A DNA stretch of 58,260 bases from Dehalococcoidia bacterium (GCA_028279505.1 JANQNP010000129.1:1-58260); one strand, 5' to 3'; numbered from the stretch's first letter, positions 24,740 to 33,572 are shown. The notes: generated by a model not told the origin, from the letters alone. Numbers and translations are program-made.

Positions 24740-26542
24740 TTAGTCCGTGGGCTCCAATGCCCAGCCCCAGACCGAGTAGACGATGATCACGGCGCCCAGC
24801 GCGGTCAACGCGAGGTGCGACAGCACGCCGACACCCAGCAGCAGCACCCCGAGCCCCATCAGCAATGGGAAGTACGAGGGCGGCGGCAGGTGGATGTGCA
24901 CGCCGGGCTGCGGTTCCGGCTGCTCGATCCCGTGGTCGCGGTCGTACCACAGCGGGTCGCGGTCGCGGACCTCAGGGATGACGTCGAAGTCGTGCTCAGG
25001 TGGCGGCGAGGTGGTCGCCCACTCAAGCGTGGCGGCGCCCCACGGGTTGTTGGACGCCGTCGGCTCCTTGCGCATCGTCCAGAAGAAGTTGATCAGGAAG
25101 ACGATGATGCCGATCCCCAGGATGTACGACCCGACCGTGGCGACCATGTTCCACGTGTCCCAACCGAGGTCGGAGTCGTAGGTGTAGATCCGGCGTGGCA
25201 TCCCGGACAGTCCGAGGAAGTGCATCGGGAAGAAGGTGATGTTCATACCGATGAACAGCAGCCAGAAGTTCAGCTTCCCGAGCGTCTCGTCGAGGAAGCG
25301 ACCGGTCATCTTCGGGAACCAGTAGTAGATGCCGGCGAAGATCCCGGCGATCGCCCCACCGAAGAGCACGTAGTGAATGTGCGCGACGATGAAGTAGGTG
25401 TCCTGCTGCTGACTGTCGACGGGCGGGCTGGCGTGCATCACGCCCGAGAGTCCGCCGATCGTGAACAGTGCGATGAATGCGACGGCGAAGTACATCGCTG
25501 TATTGAAATGGATACTGCCGCCGTACAGCGTGCCGAGCCAGTTGAAGATCTTGATGCCGGTCGGAACCGCGATCGCCATCGTGCTCGCCGAGAACACGAC
25601 CTGCGGCACCGTATCGAGGCCGGTCGTGAACATGTGGTGGCTCCACACCGCGAAGCCCAGCACCGCGATCGCCACGCCGGCGAAGACGATCGCCGAGTAA
25701 CCGAACAGCGGCTTCCGCGCGAAGACCGGGAGCACCTCGGACACGATGCCCATCGACGGCAGGATCAGGACGTAGACCTCGGGGTGCGCGAACACCCAGA
25801 AGAGGTGCTGCCAGAGGATCGGATCGCCACCCTCGCTCGGCGTGAAGAAGTTCGTCGTGAAGTTCCGGTCGAAGAGGAGTTGAATCAACGCCACCGTGAT
25901 CACCGGCAGTGAGAGGATCAGCAGGAAGTTGACGACGAGCATCATCCAGATGAAGACCGGCAGCCGCATCATGCTCATGCCCGGCGCCCGCATGTTAATC
26001 ACGGTCACCGCGAAGTTCAGCGACGCCATCAGCGACGACGTTCCGAGGATCAGCAACCCCACGACGTAGAAGTCGAGGCCGCTGCCCGGGAGGAATTCCT
26101 CGGCCGAGAGCGGGGCGTAGGCAAACCAGCCACCGTCCGGGGCGCCCCCGAAGATGAAGCTGCTGCTGAGGAGCAGCGCCCCGGCGAGGAAGACCCAGAA
26201 GGAGAGGGCATTCAACCGCGGGAACGCGACGTCACGTGCACCGATCATCAGCGGCAAGAAGTAGTTAAAGAAGGACGCACCCAGCGGCATGATGGCCAGG
26301 AAGATCATGGTCAGCGCGTGCATCGTGAAGAGCTGGTTGAAGCGGTCCGCGTCGATGACCGTGCCGTTGGGGACGGCGAGCTGCGTGCGGATCAGCAGGG
26401 CCTCGAGGCCGCCGATCAGGAAGAAGGCGAAACCCGAGACGCCGTACATGGCGCCGATCTTCTTGTGGTCGACGGTCGTCAGCCACGTCCAGAGGGTCGA
26501 TTCCTCCTGGACAGCGGGCAGAGTACCGGCAGCAGTCGCCAT
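24740..26542 (-). CDS. Cytochrome c oxidase subunit I (haem-copper oxidase catalytic subunit)
   Basis: A 600-residue, roughly twelve-span catalytic subunit reducing O2 to water and pumping protons. The CuB and haem motifs are visible: WVFAHPEVYVLILPSMGIVSE (the CuB His and cross-linked Tyr region), HHMFTTG (the two CuB histidines), and IVAHIHYVLFGG (the haem-binding histidines of helix X). The Glu in HPEVYVLILP-type A1/A2 distinction was not pursued. About 100 extra C-terminal residues include two further spans, a common form in caa3 oxidases. The ATG at 26542 has GAAGGA upstream. Confidence 0.97.
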   Translation of the reverse strand: MATAAGTLPAVQEESTLWTWLTTVDHKKIGAMYGVSGFAFFLIGGLEALLIRTQLAVPNGTVIDADRFNQLFTMHALTMIFLAIMPLGASFFNYFLPLMIGARDVAFPRLNALSFWVFLAGALLLSSSFIFGGAPDGGWFAYAPLSAEEFLPGSGLDFYVVGLLILGTSSLMASLNFAVTVINMRAPGMSMMRLPVFIWMMLVVNFLLILSLPVITVALIQLLFDRNFTTNFFTPSEGGDPILWQHLFWVFAHPEVYVLILPSMGIVSEVLPVFARKPLFGYSAIVFAGVAIAVLGFAVWSHHMFTTGLDTVPQVVFSASTMAIAVPTGIKIFNWLGTLYGGSIHFNTAMYFAVAFIALFTIGGLSGVMHASPPVDSQQQDTYFIVAHIHYVLFGGAIAGIFAGIYYWFPKMTGRFLDETLGKLNFWLLFIGMNITFFPMHFLGLSGMPRRIYTYDSDLGWDTWNMVATVGSYILGIGIIVFLINFFWTMRKEPTASNNPWGAATLEWATTSPPPEHDFDVIPEVRDRDPLWYDRDHGIEQPEPQPGVHIHLPPPSYFPLLMGLGVLLLGVGVLSHLALTALGAVIIVYSVWGWALEPTD

Positions 26543-26575
26543 ATCGTTTCCTTCGTTACGGGCCGTTGCCCGGAA

Positions 26576-27601
26576 CTAGTCGAGACCTTGCAGGTACGCG
26601 ATCAGTTGGTCGAGCTGCTCATCGGAGAGGTTGAGGTTTGGCATCTTCGAGCCGGGCTTCACGTCCGGCGGGTCGGCGAGCCATGCGCGGAGGTTCTCGG
26701 TGTCGTTCGGGAACATGCCCGACGCGAGCGTGGTGCGAGAGCCGAAGTGGGTCAGATCGGGGCCGAGCTGACCGGCGGCGTTGGTACCGCGGATCACGTG
26801 ACAGGCGGCGCAGATCGTGGTGGCGATGCCCTCACCGGCGACGGCAAGCTCGCCCTCAGCCGGGAGCGCGTCCGCCGCCTGCTCGGCGACCCACTGGTCG
26901 AACTCCTCCTGCGTCTGGACAAACACCCGGAAGCGCATGTTGGCATGCGAGGTGCCGCAGAACTCGGCGCACTGACCCAGGTACTCACCGGTCTCCTCCG
27001 GCGTGAACCAGAGCCGGTTGTTGTGTCCCGGCACCATGTCGACCTTGCCGCTGAGCTGCGGGACCCAGAACGAGTGGATGACGTCACCGGCGCGGAGCTC
27101 CACGTTCACCGGGCGGTCGACGGGCAGGTGCAGCTCGTTGGCGGTGACGACCCCGAGTCCGGGGTACTCAAACTCGAACCACCACTGGTTGCCGGTGGCG
27201 ACGACCTCGAGCGAGTCGTCGGGCGCATCGCCGGTGGTGTCGACGATCACCTGGAAGCTCGGCACCGCGATCGCCACGACGATGATGACCGGGATCAACG
27301 TCCAGAAGACCTCGAGGCGTGGGTTGCCGTGGATCTGCTGAGCTTCGCGGCCGGGGCGCTCGCGGAAGATGATCGCGAACGCCAGGGTCAGGGTGAGCAC
27401 CCCGATCATCACGAGGCCCGCGAGAATTGTGATCAACGTGTACACGTCGTCAACGGCGCGAGCGTTCTCGGAAAGCGGTGCGAGCGTCGTTTGTGGATCG
27501 CCGGTGGTGGCGTCCCAGCCCACCCAGATCAGGTAGCTGGTGATCAGGACGGCTGCGAAGGAGACGACGGTAAGCGTGATGGCGCGCGCTGATGGACGCA
27601 A
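26576..27601 (-). CDS. Cytochrome c oxidase subunit II with fused cytochrome c domain (caa3-type)
   Basis: A 341-residue protein. Two N-terminal membrane spans precede a periplasmic CuA cupredoxin domain with ligands His176, Cys211, Cys215, His219 and Met222 (CAEFCGTSHANM). A fused class I cytochrome c domain has CAACH at 264-268 and the axial Met in KMPNLN. It takes electrons from soluble or membrane cytochrome c. The haem domain needs the Ccm system encoded divergently. The start is TTG 27601 with GGAGG six bases upstream. It is the first gene of coxBACD. Confidence 0.96.
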   Translation of the reverse strand: MRPSARAITLTVVSFAAVLITSYLIWVGWDATTGDPQTTLAPLSENARAVDDVYTLITILAGLVMIGVLTLTLAFAIIFRERPGREAQQIHGNPRLEVFWTLIPVIIVVAIAVPSFQVIVDTTGDAPDDSLEVVATGNQWWFEFEYPGLGVVTANELHLPVDRPVNVELRAGDVIHSFWVPQLSGKVDMVPGHNNRLWFTPEETGEYLGQCAEFCGTSHANMRFRVFVQTQEEFDQWVAEQAADALPAEGELAVAGEGIATTICAACHVIRGTNAAGQLGPDLTHFGSRTTLASGMFPNDTENLRAWLADPPDVKPGSKMPNLNLSDEQLDQLIAYLQGLD

Positions 27602-27641
27602 GCAATGCCTCCGCGATCCGGGCGCTTCATCGTTTCGACGC

Positions 27642-27655
27642 GGGACTTTGGTCCC
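27642..27655. promoter_or_regulatory. DosR/DevR-like palindrome GGGAC-TTTG-GTCCC upstream of the cox operon
   Basis: A 5-bp perfect inverted repeat, 41 bp upstream of the coxB start codon. It matches the 14-base core GGGACTWWAGTCCC of the mycobacterial hypoxia regulator DosR at 13 of 14 positions. Control of the oxidase operon by a LuxR-type response regulator is inference; no such gene is in the window. Confidence 0.45.
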
Positions 27656-27913
27656 CTGCGGTGAGGCCCGGCTCCTACCGCCGAGTAGTGAGTAGCATCG
27701 GCCCTCGATGCGGTCAAGCTTTTTGGGTCGGTCAGAAGGGCTCGGCGACGCCGCTCAGATCGGGACCCACGAGGACGATCGCCCCGTGAAATGGGGGTCG
27801 ATTGGCGAATCGGCGCTCACGCCGGCCGTCGAAAAGAATCGCGCAGTCACCTCAACGATTCGTGAGCGATCAGTTGGCGGCTCACCACCGTTGTGATGCG
27901 CGCGAATCGCTCG

Positions 27914-27942
27914 TTGAATGGGACCGGATCCCGCCGTAGCCT
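27914..27942 (+). promoter_or_regulatory. Promoter of the ccm operon (TTGAAT-N17-TAGCCT)
   Basis: TTGAAT at 27914-27919 and TAGCCT at 27937-27942 are 17 bp apart, the ideal sigma-70 spacing. The start would fall a few bases before ATG 27952, giving a nearly leaderless message. Confidence 0.55.
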
Positions 27943-27951
27943 CCACTTAAC

Positions 27952-28497
27952 ATGCTCAGCGGACAGCTCAGCCGCGTACTCGTCGCGGCCGTCGGCACGG
28001 CCGCCGCTGCAGTGATCGTGGTCCTCGGCATCGCGATGGTGCGGGATATCGGTGACGACGACGTCGGACGAGCGAACAGCGAACTCACCGTCGGTGCCGA
28101 CTTCGATCTGGGGCAGTTCGACGGATCCCGGTTCGTGCTCAGCGATCACCAGGACCAGCCGTCGTTCGTCTACTTCTGGGCGAGTTGGTGCGCGCCATGC
28201 GAAAAAGAGGCGCCGCTGATCCAGAAGCTGTGGCCGGAATACGAGGCGCGCGGCTACACCTTCGTCGGGATCAACATCTGGGACGGCGAAGCGTCAGCTC
28301 GAGCATTCATCGAACGTCACGGGATCACGTTTCCCATGGTCCTGGACCCCGACGGCAGGACGGGGCTGGATTACGGTGTCTACGGGCTGCCCGAGGCATT
28401 CTTCCTGCGACCGGGACTCGACCTCGAGCAGAAGTACATCGGTGAACTCGCCGAAGGACCGTTCCGAGAGCAGCTCGAAGCGATCGGCCGCTCTTGA
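27952..28497 (+). CDS. ccmG: Thiol-disulfide oxidoreductase (CcmG/ResA/TlpA type)
   Basis: A 181-residue membrane-anchored thioredoxin. An N-terminal anchor (about 8-28) precedes a TlpA-like domain with FWASWCAPCEKEAPL and the cis-proline loop GLPEAFF. It would face outward and reduce apocytochrome or CcmH disulfides before haem attachment. Position as first gene of the cytochrome c maturation cluster supports CcmG; an independent ResA role is not excluded. Confidence 0.88.
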   Translation: MLSGQLSRVLVAAVGTAAAAVIVVLGIAMVRDIGDDDVGRANSELTVGADFDLGQFDGSRFVLSDHQDQPSFVYFWASWCAPCEKEAPLIQKLWPEYEARGYTFVGINIWDGEASARAFIERHGITFPMVLDPDGRTGLDYGVYGLPEAFFLRPGLDLEQKYIGELAEGPFREQLEAIGRS

Positions 28498-28521
28498 GGG
28501 GCGGTTCATGAGGGGGCAGGC

Positions 28522-29019
28522 GTGAGCGCGACGATGACCGACCCGGTCGTCACACCTCCGTCCGAGGGCGGTGGCGGCTTTCTCTCCAGCAATCGCAACC
28601 GGCTGCTGCTGCTGTTGATCGTCTCGACGATCGGGATCGGTCTGCTCGCCTTCCGCGCCGCCTCCGGCGACCTCTCCTACTACGTAGAACCCGACGAGTT
28701 CCTCGCGCAGATCGAGGGCAACGAGGGCGATCGCTGGCGGGTGGGCGGTCGAGTGGTCGAGGGCTCGATCGTGCAGCGCGACGGTCGGCCGGTGGCTTTC
28801 GACATCGCGGGCGAGACGGGCGAGCAGATCTCCGTCACCTATGAACGAGGCGTCGTCCCCAACCTCTTCACCGAGAACGCGTTCGTCGTAGTCGAGGGCG
28901 GCCTCCACGCCGACGGCCACTTCGATGCGAACAGCCTCGTGATCAAGCACGAGAACGAGTTCTTCTCGGACACCCCACCACCCGACTCGCCCAGCGCCGA
29001 CCTGCTGCCCGCCGACTAG
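28522..29019 (+). CDS. ccmE: Cytochrome c maturation haem chaperone CcmE
   Basis: A 165-residue protein with an N-terminal anchor (LLLLLIVSTIGIGLLAFRA) and an OB-fold domain, beginning SYYVEPDEFLAQ and containing GRVVEGS and the VTYERGVVPNLFTE segment. The haem-carrying histidine is His143 in VIKHENEFF. The usual HxxxY partner tyrosine is Phe147 here, giving HxxxF. It binds haem covalently and hands it to CcmF/CcmH. The start is GTG 28522. Confidence 0.92.
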   Translation: MSATMTDPVVTPPSEGGGGFLSSNRNRLLLLLIVSTIGIGLLAFRAASGDLSYYVEPDEFLAQIEGNEGDRWRVGGRVVEGSIVQRDGRPVAFDIAGETGEQISVTYERGVVPNLFTENAFVVVEGGLHADGHFDANSLVIKHENEFFSDTPPPDSPSADLLPAD

Positions 29020-29052
29020 GCGGACGGCGGCCGCGCGCGGGAAGGGACTGCT

Positions 29053-31059
29053 GTGAACATCACCGCGACGCTGGGAGCGTCGGCGCTGCTGACCGCCCTC
29101 GCCAGCTCGCTGTTCGCGACCGGGGCGGCGATCTACGGGCACCGCCTGGGCCACGCGTGGGCGGTGATGGCCTCGCGCCGGGCGATCATCGCCACTGGCG
29201 CGCTGATGACGCTGGCACTCCTGACCCTCGCCTACGCCCTGCTCGCCAACGACTTCTCGATCGCACACGTCGCATCGGTCTCCTCGACGAACATGGAACC
29301 GTGGATGAAGTGGGCGTCGATCTACAGCGGGCAGCCGGGCTCGCTGCTGTTCTGGACGTGGTCGATGTCGCTGTTCATGGCCGCCTTCGCGGCGACGACG
29401 CTGCGCCAGATGCCGTGGGGAGCGCCGCATGCGATCGCCGCGATGGGCACGGTCCTCGCGGCGTTCCTGATCGCCCTCGTCTTCTTCGCGTCGCCGTTCC
29501 GAGTCAGCGAGGTCACGCCGCTGGACGGGCAGGGGCTCAACCCGCTGCTGGTCGACCCGGGGATGCTGATCCACCCACCCTTCCTCCTCGCAGGACTCGT
29601 CAGCACGGCCGTGCCGTTCGTGCTCGGCGCCGCGGCGCTGATGTCGGGGCGCCTCGACTCCGCCTGGGTCCGGCACGCGCGGTCGTGGGCGCTCGCGTCG
29701 TTCCTGATCCTCAGCGTCGGCAACTTCCTCGGCGCCTGGTGGGCGTACACGGTGCTGGGCTGGGGCGGCTACTGGGGCTGGGATCCGGTCGAGAACTCCG
29801 CGATCCTGCCGCTCTTCCCGATCACAGCCTTCCTGCACTCGGCGATGGTTCAGGAGCGCCGCGGGATGCTGAAAGGCTGGAACCTCGCGCTGGTGCTCTC
29901 GGCCTTCGCGCTCGCGGTCTTCGGCACCTTCAACGTGCGCAGCGGGCTGGTCGCCTCGGTCCACTCGTTCGCGGAGTCCGAGGTCGGCCCCTACTTCCTC
30001 GTGTTGCTCGGGATCGTGGCCGTCGTCTCGGTGGCGTTGCTCGTGTGGCGGATGCCGCTGCTGCGCGCCGACCACGACTTCGACTCGTTTGCGTCCCGAG
30101 AGACCGGGCTGATCCTCAACACCTACGTACTGATCGCCCTCGCGCTCGTGATCCTCGGCGGCACGCTGTTCCCGGTCTTCTCCGAGCTGATCGACGGCTC
30201 GAGGATCACCGTCGGCCCGCCCTTCTTCAACGACGCGACCGGACCGATCTGGATCGCGATGCTGGTGCTGATCGCCTTCGGCACGGTGCTGCCGTGGCGC
30301 CGCGCTGCGCCCGGCACGCTGACGCGGCGCCTGCGCGTGCCCGTGCTGGTCACCCTGGCGACGGTCGCGGTCCTCGTGGGATTCGGAATGCGCAACGTTT
30401 TCGCGATCGCCACGATCGCGGCCGCAGTGCTGATCATCTACGTCACCGGGCGGGAGTACGTCATCGGCGCTCGCGGCGCGCGGCGCGCGACCGGGCGGGA
30501 CTGGCTGTCCGCCACCACCTCGCTGTTCGAACGCGACCGCCGCCGCTACGGAGGCTACCTCGTCCACCTCGGTGTCGCGGTGATCGCCATCGCCGTGATC
30601 GGGTCGAGCGTCTTCCAGACGCAGGTGCGCGCCGTCGTCTCGCCCGGCGACACCTTCGAGGTCGGCGACTACCGCATCAGCTACGGCGGGCTGCGCGTTC
30701 GCGAGCCCGGCGTGAACGGCATCGAGCAGGAGATCGTCGCGCTAGTCGGCGTGGAGCACGACGGCGAGCTCCGCGCCTCGCTCGAGCCAGGCCAGCGCTT
30801 CTTCACCAACTTCGCCAACCAGCCCGTCGCGATGGTCGCGATCGACGGCAACCTGCTGCGCGATGTCTACGTCTTCATGCAGGGCTTCGAGGGCGACCAG
30901 ACCGCCGAGATCCAGGCGTTCATCAACCCGCTGGTGCAGTGGCTGTGGATCGGCGGCGCGATTTACACGGTCGGAGGACTGCTCGCGTTCGCGCCTGCGC
31001 GCCGGCCGGTCACCGTGCGCCAGCCCGCCAGCCCGCCACCGGGAGCGCAGCGAGCATGA
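29053..31059 (+). CDS. ccmF: Cytochrome c haem lyase subunit CcmF
   Basis: A 668-residue polytopic membrane protein. The haem-handling WWD signature is present as WWAYTVLGWGGYWGWDPVEN (about 230-249), with the family flanks LLVDPGMLIHPPFLLAG and MVQERRGMLKGWN. A large periplasmic loop near the C terminus (after VVSPGDTFEVGDYRISYGG) matches other CcmF proteins. Together with CcmH it ligates haem to the CxxCH of apocytochromes such as coxB. Its stop overlaps the ccmH start (ATGA). Confidence 0.97.
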   Translation: MNITATLGASALLTALASSLFATGAAIYGHRLGHAWAVMASRRAIIATGALMTLALLTLAYALLANDFSIAHVASVSSTNMEPWMKWASIYSGQPGSLLFWTWSMSLFMAAFAATTLRQMPWGAPHAIAAMGTVLAAFLIALVFFASPFRVSEVTPLDGQGLNPLLVDPGMLIHPPFLLAGLVSTAVPFVLGAAALMSGRLDSAWVRHARSWALASFLILSVGNFLGAWWAYTVLGWGGYWGWDPVENSAILPLFPITAFLHSAMVQERRGMLKGWNLALVLSAFALAVFGTFNVRSGLVASVHSFAESEVGPYFLVLLGIVAVVSVALLVWRMPLLRADHDFDSFASRETGLILNTYVLIALALVILGGTLFPVFSELIDGSRITVGPPFFNDATGPIWIAMLVLIAFGTVLPWRRAAPGTLTRRLRVPVLVTLATVAVLVGFGMRNVFAIATIAAAVLIIYVTGREYVIGARGARRATGRDWLSATTSLFERDRRRYGGYLVHLGVAVIAIAVIGSSVFQTQVRAVVSPGDTFEVGDYRISYGGLRVREPGVNGIEQEIVALVGVEHDGELRASLEPGQRFFTNFANQPVAMVAIDGNLLRDVYVFMQGFEGDQTAEIQAFINPLVQWLWIGGAIYTVGGLLAFAPARRPVTVRQPASPPPGAQRA

Positions 31060-31574
31060 CGGGGCGAGCGACGATGCTCCTTTGTGCCGCCGTCCTCGTG
31101 GCTGTTGCGTTCGCATTTGGGGGCGGCGCGAGTGGCCCCTCCGCGCACGCTCAGGAGCTGACGCCGGAGCTGGAGGAGCGCCAGCTCGGCATCGAGCGGC
31201 AGCTGCTCTGCCCGCAGTGCACGAACAAGCGCCTGGACGTCTGCGAGCTGGCGATCTGCATCGACATGCGCCAGCAGATCCAGGAGCAGCTGATCCAAGG
31301 GCGCACGAACGACGAGATCATCTTCTTCTTCTCGAACCGCTACGGACAGCGCGTGCTCGCGGAGATCCCGCGCGAGGGCTTCAACCTCGTGCTGTTCGGC
31401 TGGGTCGGCGGCTCGATGCTGCTGGTTGCCCTCGGAGGCGGGCTCTTCCTCTGGCATCTGCGTCGCAGCGGACGGGCCTACCGCGCCTCGCTCGCCGCGA
31501 GCGGCCAGGCTCCGGCCGGCAGCGCCGAGGACGACGCCTGGCTCGAGGCCGAGCTGTCCGAGGAGCAGCGCTGA
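31056..31574 (+). CDS. ccmH: Cytochrome c maturation protein CcmH (CycL/NrfF type)
   Basis: A 172-residue protein with a signal peptide (about 1-32) and the redox motif LLCPQC (Cys52, Cys55) in the conserved helical domain. A C-terminal membrane anchor follows (VLFGWVGGSMLLVALGGGLFLW). The usual LRCxxCQNQ becomes LLCPQCTNKRLDVCELAIC, with two additional cysteines. It reduces or presents the apocytochrome CxxCH. Its start overlaps the ccmF stop and its own stop overlaps the next start (TGATG). Confidence 0.93.
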   Translation: MTGRATMLLCAAVLVAVAFAFGGGASGPSAHAQELTPELEERQLGIERQLLCPQCTNKRLDVCELAICIDMRQQIQEQLIQGRTNDEIIFFFSNRYGQRVLAEIPREGFNLVLFGWVGGSMLLVALGGGLFLWHLRRSGRAYRASLAASGQAPAGSAEDDAWLEAELSEEQR

Positions 31575-31852
31575 TGGAGTGGGCGCTGTTGCTCGTCGTC
31601 GCCGCCGCGGCGGCCGCCTACGTGGGCTGGCCTCGAGGGGACGACGGGTTCCTCGACGCTTCCGAGGCGGATCGGCTCCGCGAGCGGCGGTCCGAGCTGC
31701 TGAGTGAGCTCGCGGAGTTCGACTCGGACCTCGCGACGGGGCGCATCTCCGAGGACGATCGCCGGTCCGGCCGGCGCGCGGTCGCGCCCGAGTTGCGCTC
31801 GGTGACGGAGCGGCTGCGCGACCTCGGCGAGCCGGTCGAGGCCGGATCCTGA
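31574..31852 (+). CDS. Short CcmI-like protein
   Basis: A 92-residue protein with one N-terminal membrane span (ALLLVVAAAAAAYVGW) followed by a charged helical hairpin. The segment RLRERRSELLSELAEFDSDL and GRISEDDRRS match the start of CcmI proteins. The TPR domain of full-length CcmI is absent, so this is a minimal form, as found in many non-proteobacterial clusters. It may assist CcmFH with apocytochrome delivery. Its ATG overlaps the ccmH stop by one base. Confidence 0.75.
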   Translation: MEWALLLVVAAAAAAYVGWPRGDDGFLDASEADRLRERRSELLSELAEFDSDLATGRISEDDRRSGRRAVAPELRSVTERLRDLGEPVEAGS

Positions 31853-32865
31853 GCCGGCTGCTCACGACCGCCATCGTGGCAATCGCGGTGCTCGCGTCAG
31901 GCCACAGCGCGGTGCTCGCGCAATCGACGGCCACGGATGCGGGTGTGATCGACGGGGTCGTTCGTCTCGTGACGCCCGGCGAGGAGCTGCAGCCAACGAC
32001 CGTCGAGTTGGTGATCGACCGCGAGGACAGCGACGAGTTCGAGTCGCTCGAACAGCCCGTCGCCGCTGACGGTAGCTTCGCATTCGAGGTCGAGGCGGAT
32101 CCGTCGATCAACTACTTCGCGGTCGTGCGCTATGCGGGGGTGCCGTACCTGAGCAACCCGCTCCTGATCTCACCGGACTTCCCCTCTGCGTCCGTCGAGT
32201 TCGAGGTCTACGCCACCTCGACGGTGGCACCAGCGCTGACGATCGAGGCGACGACCGTGACGCTGCTCGCGATCGACCGCCAGAACACAGCGCTGACGCT
32301 GATCCGCGAGGACCTCGTGCGCCACGACGAACCCGTCATCTATGTCGGCGACGAGGGTGGGACGACGCTCCGCATCCCGGTGCCGGACCAGACCTTCGAG
32401 GCGGGCGGGTTCGACGACACCAAGGAGTACGTGTTCGACGGCGGGATCGTCAGCGTCAGCACGGCGCTGCGACCCGGGGTGACCTCCATCGTGACCCGGT
32501 ATACGGTCCGCTACGAAGCCGACGAGGACGAGTACCGCTTGCGCATCACCAGCCCGCTGACGGCCGATCACATGGAGATTCGCGTACCGGAGCGCTTCCT
32601 GCGCGAGGTGGAGCCACAGGGCGACACGGTCACACGCGGCGAGGACGACGAGTTCGAGGGTGAGTCGCTGATCGTGGTGGAGCGGACGGAGCCGGCTGCC
32701 CCCGGTCAGGGGGTCGTGGCCAACCTGATCGGCCTCTCCGGCGCGGAGCGCGCTTCTCATCCATTGACCTCGGGAGTTGGGGCTGCGATCGGCGTCTTGC
32801 TGGCGCTGATCATCGTGGGCGGCGCGGCGATCGCGTTGCAGCGCCGAGCGGAGCCGGCGGGATGA
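31849..32865 (+). CDS. Unknown exported protein within the ccm operon, C-terminal membrane anchor
   Basis: A protein of about 335 residues that I do not recognise. It has a signal sequence ending AVLAQ, a beta-rich ectodomain (DGVVRLVTPGEELQPTTVEL resembles carboxypeptidase-regulatory-like folds), and a C-terminal span (VGAAIGVLLALIIVGGAAIAL) with a short basic tail. The start is uncertain. The nearest GTG (31876) cuts into the signal peptide. A CTG at 31849, overlapping the upstream stop with GAGG seven bases before it, yields MSRLLTTAIVAIAVLASG, a normal signal. Its stop overlaps the ccmA start (ATGA). The coupling suggests a role in haem export or cytochrome assembly. Confidence 0.7.
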   Translation: MSRLLTTAIVAIAVLASGHSAVLAQSTATDAGVIDGVVRLVTPGEELQPTTVELVIDREDSDEFESLEQPVAADGSFAFEVEADPSINYFAVVRYAGVPYLSNPLLISPDFPSASVEFEVYATSTVAPALTIEATTVTLLAIDRQNTALTLIREDLVRHDEPVIYVGDEGGTTLRIPVPDQTFEAGGFDDTKEYVFDGGIVSVSTALRPGVTSIVTRYTVRYEADEDEYRLRITSPLTADHMEIRVPERFLREVEPQGDTVTRGEDDEFEGESLIVVERTEPAAPGQGVVANLIGLSGAERASHPLTSGVGAAIGVLLALIIVGGAAIALQRRAEPAG

Positions 32866-33572
32866 GCGACGAGCCGGCCGCCGTCGCGGCGCGCGACCTG
32901 ACGAAGCGCTACGGCGGCGTCGAGGTGGTGTCGAACGCCACGTTCGCGCTGCCTCGAGGGTCGAAGATCGCGCTGCTGGGACCCAACGGCGCGGGCAAGA
33001 GCACCCTGCTCGGGATCCTGTCCTCGCTGATCACACCGAGCGACGGCGAGGCGGCCGTTGCCGGCTACTCCGTGCGGCAGAACCCGCTGGCGCTACGCCG
33101 GAGCATCGGCGTCCTCGCACACCTGCCGATGGTCTACGAGGAGCTCTCGCCGATCGAGAACCTCGAGTTCTTCGCTCGGCTGTACGAGGTGCCGGACGCG
33201 GACGCCCGCATCGAGGAGCTGCTGCGCGCCGTCGGCCTGTGGCGTCGTCGCGCCGAGCCGACGCAGGTCTTCTCGCGCGGCTACCACCAGCGACTCGCGA
33301 TCGCCCGCGCGATCCTGCACCGCCCGGCGGTGATGCTGCTCGACGAGCCAGAAACCGGCCTCGACCCGGCCGGCGTGGAGCTCCTCGACGAACTGGTGAT
33401 GCGCGACCCGGCCGTGACCGTGCTCGCGGCGACGCACCTGGTCGATCGCACCTCGCAGTGGGCGAGCGGGGTGCTCCGCCTCGAGCGCGGGCGGGTGACC
33501 GAGGCGCCCTCGATGCCGGCCCCGCTCGCGGAGCCGGACGCCGCATCGCAGCCAGTCGGCGCGTCCTCGTGA
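32862..33572 (+). CDS. ccmA: Haem-export ABC transporter ATPase CcmA
   Basis: A 236-residue ABC ATPase. Walker A is GPNGAGKST, the signature is FSRGYHQRLAIARAI (the SRGxxQRL form typical of CcmA), and Walker B is VMLLDEPETGLD. With CcmB, CcmC and CcmD it powers release of holo-CcmE. It begins within the ATGA overlap and ends in a GTGA overlap with ccmB. Confidence 0.93.
   Translation: MSDEPAAVAARDLTKRYGGVEVVSNATFALPRGSKIALLGPNGAGKSTLLGILSSLITPSDGEAAVAGYSVRQNPLALRRSIGVLAHLPMVYEELSPIENLEFFARLYEVPDADARIEELLRAVGLWRRRAEPTQVFSRGYHQRLAIARAILHRPAVMLLDEPETGLDPAGVELLDELVMRDPAVTVLAATHLVDRTSQWASGVLRLERGRVTEAPSMPAPLAEPDAASQPVGASS

Larger units (their letters stand above)
27602..27951. other. Divergent control region between the cox and ccm operons (350 bp, no gene)
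   Basis: This intergenic region holds a DosR-like palindrome at 27642-27655 on the cox side and a -35/-10 promoter at 27914-27942 on the ccm side. A TTTTT run occurs at about 27720-27724. Small open frames inside it lack ribosome sites and family matches, and I do not call them genes. Confidence 0.6.

Noticed and set aside
27592..27896. Two small plus-strand frames (27592-27789 and 27708-27896) between cox and ccm
   Set aside because: They overlap each other and the control elements, lack ribosome sites and have no recognisable domain.
27919..27935. A second GGGAC...TCCC palindrome near the ccm promoter
   Set aside because: GGGACCGGATCCC is imperfect and does not match the DosR-like spacing.
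28294..30567. A 757-codon minus-strand frame
   Set aside because: Antisense to ccmG, ccmE and ccmF, which have unmistakable motifs.
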